Below, piece by piece: positions 5,283 through 8,292 of a DNA stretch of 8,292 nucleotides. The notes under the pieces are model-generated. The model was not told the origin of the DNA. It ran no database searches and saw nothing but the letters and a program-made list of their open reading frames with translations. This DNA comes from JBDKTK01 sp039680225 (GTDB lineage: Bacteria > Desulfobacterota > Syntrophia > Syntrophales > UBA4778). A program made the translations under genes and the position numbers. The stretch lies in NCBI GenBank assembly GCA_039680225.1, contig JBDKTK010000177.1, positions 1-8,292 of the forward strand, written 5' to 3'. The first letter of the stretch is position 1. The number at the start of each line of letters is the position of its first letter.

Positions 5283-6572
5283 ATGAACAGTAATTACATG
5301 ACTGCCTTTGCGGGCATTGAGGAATTGGAAGCCTTTCAGCTCAAACAGCTCCAGTGGACAGTCAATCACGCATATAACGGCTCGGAGTTTTACCGCCGGC
5401 GTTTTGACGAGGCGGGAGTAAAACCGGCCGATATCCGCACGCTGGCCGACATCCGCAGGCTGCCCTTCACGACATCGCAGGACCTCCAGGAGAATTACCC
5501 CTGGCCGCTATTATCGGTGCCCATGGAAAAGATCGTCCGGCTGCACGCGTCGTCCGGGACCACCGGGAAAAGAAAGGTAATGGTCTACACCCAAAAAGAT
5601 ATTGAAGACTGGTCAGACATGTTTGCCCGCTGTTACGCGACGGCGGGACTTTCCAAAGAGGACAGGGTCCAGATCTGTGTCGGCTACGGGGTATGGACGG
5701 CCGGTATCGGGTTCCAGCTGGGCTGTGAGAAGTTCGGCGCGTTCGCCGTCCCCGCCGGCCCCGGCAACATCGACATGCAGCTGCAATTTCTTGTGGACTT
5801 CCAGTCCACCGTGATCGGCGCCACGGCGTCTATGGCCCTGCTGCTGGCCGAAGAGGTGGCGAGCCGCGGCCTGCGCGACAAGATCAATGTGAAGAAGGTC
5901 ATCTTCGGGGCCGAGCGCTCCAGCGATTCCATGCGGGCAAAGGTGAGGGAACTGCTGGGAGCGGACCACATCTTCGACATCCCGGGGCTCACGGAAATTT
6001 ACGGCCCGGGCACCGGCCTCGACTGCGAGCACCACTGCGGCGTCCATTACTGGGCCGACTACTACATTTTGGAAATCCTCGACCCGGAGACCCTGGAGCC
6101 GGTCGCCGACGGCGAGACCGGGGAGATGGTCTACACGACGCTGCGCAAAGAGGGCGCGCCCATGGTCCGCTACCGCTCGCGCGACCTCACCCGCGCCATC
6201 TCGGGCCCGTGCCCGTGCGGGTCGATCATGCCCCGGCATGACAGCATTGCGGGCCGCTCGGACGACATGTTCATCGTGCGCGGAGTGAATATCTATCCCA
6301 GCCACATCGATGAAATCCTCTCACGCCAGAAAGGCGTCGGCAGCGAGTACCAGATCCATCTGACGCATCTCGAAGACGGCAAGGACTATATGCTCATCAA
6401 GGTGGAGCGGGCCGGCGGCGCGAACGCAGACGACGACAAGGCGCTGGCGAAAATTCTCGAAAGGGAGATCCGCAAAGAGGCCCTGGTCAGCGGGACGGTG
6501 GAAATTGTCGACTACCAGAGCCTGCCGCGGACCGAAAGAAAATCCAAGAGGGTGTTTGATAACAGGACATGA
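5283..6572 (+). CDS. Phenylacetate-CoA ligase family protein (AMP-forming aryl acid-CoA ligase)
   Basis: The 429-residue protein belongs to the PaaK-like branch of adenylate-forming enzymes (E. coli PaaK is of similar size). It would activate an aryl acid with ATP and CoA through an acyl-AMP in the cytosol, or run the other way. Landmarks are HASSGTTGKRK (88-98, ATP phosphate loop), GLTEIYGPG (235-243), VRYRSRD with Asp301 (ribose contact), CPCG (310-313), GRSDDMFIVRGVNIYPS (324-340, start of the C-terminal lid) and LPRTERKSKRV with the expected catalytic lysine at 420 or 422. AGGAG at 5271-5275 is seven bases before the ATG. The ATG of iorA overlaps the stop, a tight link that points to an arylacetate such as indoleacetate or phenylacetate as substrate. 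The exact acid cannot be read from the sequence. Confidence 0.85.
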   Translation: MNSNYMTAFAGIEELEAFQLKQLQWTVNHAYNGSEFYRRRFDEAGVKPADIRTLADIRRLPFTTSQDLQENYPWPLLSVPMEKIVRLHASSGTTGKRKVMVYTQKDIEDWSDMFARCYATAGLSKEDRVQICVGYGVWTAGIGFQLGCEKFGAFAVPAGPGNIDMQLQFLVDFQSTVIGATASMALLLAEEVASRGLRDKINVKKVIFGAERSSDSMRAKVRELLGADHIFDIPGLTEIYGPGTGLDCEHHCGVHYWADYYILEILDPETLEPVADGETGEMVYTTLRKEGAPMVRYRSRDLTRAISGPCPCGSIMPRHDSIAGRSDDMFIVRGVNIYPSHIDEILSRQKGVGSEYQIHLTHLEDGKDYMLIKVERAGGANADDDKALAKILEREIRKEALVSGTVEIVDYQSLPRTERKSKRVFDNRT

Positions 6573-8292
6573 GCGTGGCAAAGGTTAAAAAAGAAGAAAG
6601 AATAATGATGGGCAACGAGGCAATCGCGCGGGGCCTCGTGGAGAATTCCTGTTCGCTCGCGGCCTCCTATCCGGGAACGCCCGCTTCGGAGATACTCTCC
6701 TCAGTCGTGGCCTCCGCGAAAGAGACCGGCGTGCCCATGCACATTGAGTGGTCGGTAAACGAGAAGGTGGCCTACGAGGTCGCGCTTGCCAACAGCTACA
6801 CCGGCAGGCGCTCGGCGGTGGCGATGAAGCAGGTGGGCCTCAACGTTGCGGCCGACCCGTTCACGCGCTCGGCCTATCTCGGGACAATCGGCGGGTTCGT
6901 GGTGATCGTGGCCGACGACCCGGGGCCTCACAGCTCGCAGACGGAACAGGACAGCCGCCTCTTCGCCCAGTTCGCGAAGGTCCCTGTACTCGACCCTTCC
7001 AGCCCGCGCGAGGCAAAGGACATGGTGGGCGCGGCCTATCGGCTCTCGGAAAAATACGAGATCCCCGTCATGCTCAGGCCGACGACCCGAGTCTGCCATG
7101 CCCGGCAGAACGTGAGTTTGAATGAGCCGGAGCGGATCGAAAGAAAGCCCGATTTCAAAAAAAATCCCGGGCGCTGGATAGCGACACCGCAGTTCCTGAC
7201 GAACCTGCACCGCATCCTGAATGAAAAACTCGAGAAGATCGCGGCGGACGAGGACTTCCAGCCGGTCTGCATCAAGGGTGACGGATCACAAAAGGGCACA
7301 GCGATTATTGCATCGGGAGTGAGCTTCGCCCATGCCCACGACATCCTCGCGGATATGGGTTTCCTGGGAAAAATTGATCTATACCAGGTGATCCTCCCAT
7401 ATCCTTTAAACCGTTCGTTCGCCGAAAAGATCAGGAGAGATTACGACAAGGTACTTGTCATAGAGGAGACCTACCCCGTTATCGAACTGCAGCTCGCCCT
7501 CCCGTCCGTGAACGGCCGTCAGGACGGCTTCGTCCCCAACGAGGGAGAGCTCACGCCGGACGTCGTCCAGGACGTGATAGCGAAATTCCTGAACGAAAAG
7601 ATTGCAGCCGCCGAAATCCCCAAGGCGAAAGGCCGCAGGCCCTCGCTGTGCCCCGGCTGCCCGCACCGGGCCGCGTATTATGCGGTCAAGAGCGCTTTCC
7701 CGAACGGCATCTTCCCCAGCGACATCGGCTGCTACACCCTGGGGATGAACCTGGGTGCTATCGACACATGCCATTGCATGGGTGCCTGCATCAGCCAGGG
7801 CGCGGGATTCTACTTTGCATACGCAGGCGAGAAGGACCCGCCGCCCATCGTTGTTTCGATCGGCGATTCGACATTTTTCCATGCGGGCATACCGGCGCTT
7901 GTAAACGCGGTGTTTCAGAAGGCCCGGTTCATCGTGCTGATCCTGGATAACTCAACGACGGCGATGACGGGCAGCCAGCCCACTCCTCAGACAGCCATCA
8001 GGGCCGACGGGAGCCGCGGCAACCAGGTGAGCATCCCCGAACTCGTGAAGGCCTGCGGCGTGAAGTTTCTGCGCGAATGCGACCCTTACGATTTCGCGGC
8101 CTTCAGCGCCACCATCAAAGAAGCAAACGAACACTGCCGCCGCGAAGACGGGGGCATGGCCGTCGTAATCGCGAAACACCCCTGCATCCTGGACCGCGAA
8201 GCGCGCCGGTCCCAGAAGCATTTCGCCATGTCGGTCACCGAATTCTGCACGGGCTGCGGCGAGTGCGTGGAGAACTTTGAATGCGCGGCGCT
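6569..8292 (+). CDS. iorA: Indolepyruvate:ferredoxin oxidoreductase alpha subunit (3' end outside window)
   Basis: The frame is open for 574 codons to the window edge without a stop. IOR converts an arylpyruvate, CoA and oxidised ferredoxin to arylacetyl-CoA, CO2 and reduced ferredoxin, reversibly, in the cytosol. The N-terminal domain has GNEAIARGLVE and SYPGTPASEI, then EWSVNEKVAYEVALA and DDPGPHSSQTEQDSRLFAQF, all typical of IorA. CPGCPHR begins at Cys361. The thiamine diphosphate motif is GDS at 432-434 with DNS at 460-462. A ferredoxin-like motif starts at Cys560 (cysteines 560, 563, 566, 572), as in the iron-sulfur tail of IorA; the last few dozen residues are missing. ATG 6569 overlaps the ligase stop (ATGA). 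GTG 6575, seven bases after AGGA, or ATG 6605 are other possible starts. The beta subunit gene, iorB, is expected just downstream. Confidence 0.92.
   Translation, partial: MSVAKVKKEERIMMGNEAIARGLVENSCSLAASYPGTPASEILSSVVASAKETGVPMHIEWSVNEKVAYEVALANSYTGRRSAVAMKQVGLNVAADPFTRSAYLGTIGGFVVIVADDPGPHSSQTEQDSRLFAQFAKVPVLDPSSPREAKDMVGAAYRLSEKYEIPVMLRPTTRVCHARQNVSLNEPERIERKPDFKKNPGRWIATPQFLTNLHRILNEKLEKIAADEDFQPVCIKGDGSQKGTAIIASGVSFAHAHDILADMGFLGKIDLYQVILPYPLNRSFAEKIRRDYDKVLVIEETYPVIELQLALPSVNGRQDGFVPNEGELTPDVVQDVIAKFLNEKIAAAEIPKAKGRRPSLCPGCPHRAAYYAVKSAFPNGIFPSDIGCYTLGMNLGAIDTCHCMGACISQGAGFYFAYAGEKDPPPIVVSIGDSTFFHAGIPALVNAVFQKARFIVLILDNSTTAMTGSQPTPQTAIRADGSRGNQVSIPELVKACGVKFLRECDPYDFAAFSATIKEANEHCRREDGGMAVVIAKHPCILDREARRSQKHFAMSVTEFCTGCGECVENFECAA

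Overview
The window looks like a chromosomal stretch of an anaerobic, moderately GC-rich bacterium. A Desulfobacterota (syntroph or sulfate-reducer-like) host is my best guess. It rests on the pairing of an AlaC-type aminotransferase, a TRAP transporter, a phenylacetate-CoA ligase family enzyme and indolepyruvate:ferredoxin oxidoreductase, and on the type of dispersed palindromic repeats in the gaps. That assignment is inference. All genes run on the plus strand.

Layout. Bases 1-267 are the 3' end of a gene for a DOMON-like protein. From 276 there is a sigma70-type promoter, a 26-codon leader ORF in which ten codons are alanine (312-392), and two consecutive intrinsic terminators (411-449 and 459-490). 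The arms of these terminators can also pair in a mutually exclusive register, and the most upstream arm lies inside the leader ORF. This precedes an alaC-type glutamate-pyruvate aminotransferase gene (627-1844), so it looks like an alanine-responsive attenuator. Bases 1845-2040 hold only GC-rich palindromes, one of which is a likely terminator.

The second unit starts with a short ORF ending Phe-Trp-Trp-Trp-Trp-Arg (2068-2124) and a 14-bp terminator hairpin with a T8 tract (2171-2212). This is the classic layout of a tryptophan attenuator, but it sits in front of a three-part TRAP transporter (dctP, dctQ, dctM; 2285-5136) instead of trpE. After a 146-base gap holding a large inverted repeat come a phenylacetate-CoA ligase family gene (5283-6572) and iorA (6569 to beyond the window edge), with overlapping stop and start codons.

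How the parts may work together. IOR and an aryl-CoA ligase interconvert arylpyruvate, arylacetyl-CoA and arylacetate. Control by Trp codons implies expression when charged tRNA-Trp is scarce. That favours the biosynthetic direction: import of an aromatic acid such as indoleacetate, activation to the CoA thioester, reductive carboxylation to indolepyruvate, and transamination to tryptophan. This Trp-attenuated salvage route is the main hypothesis from the window. The catabolic direction, or plain import of tryptophan or a precursor, remains possible. The neighbouring alaC unit appears to use the same control logic for alanine.
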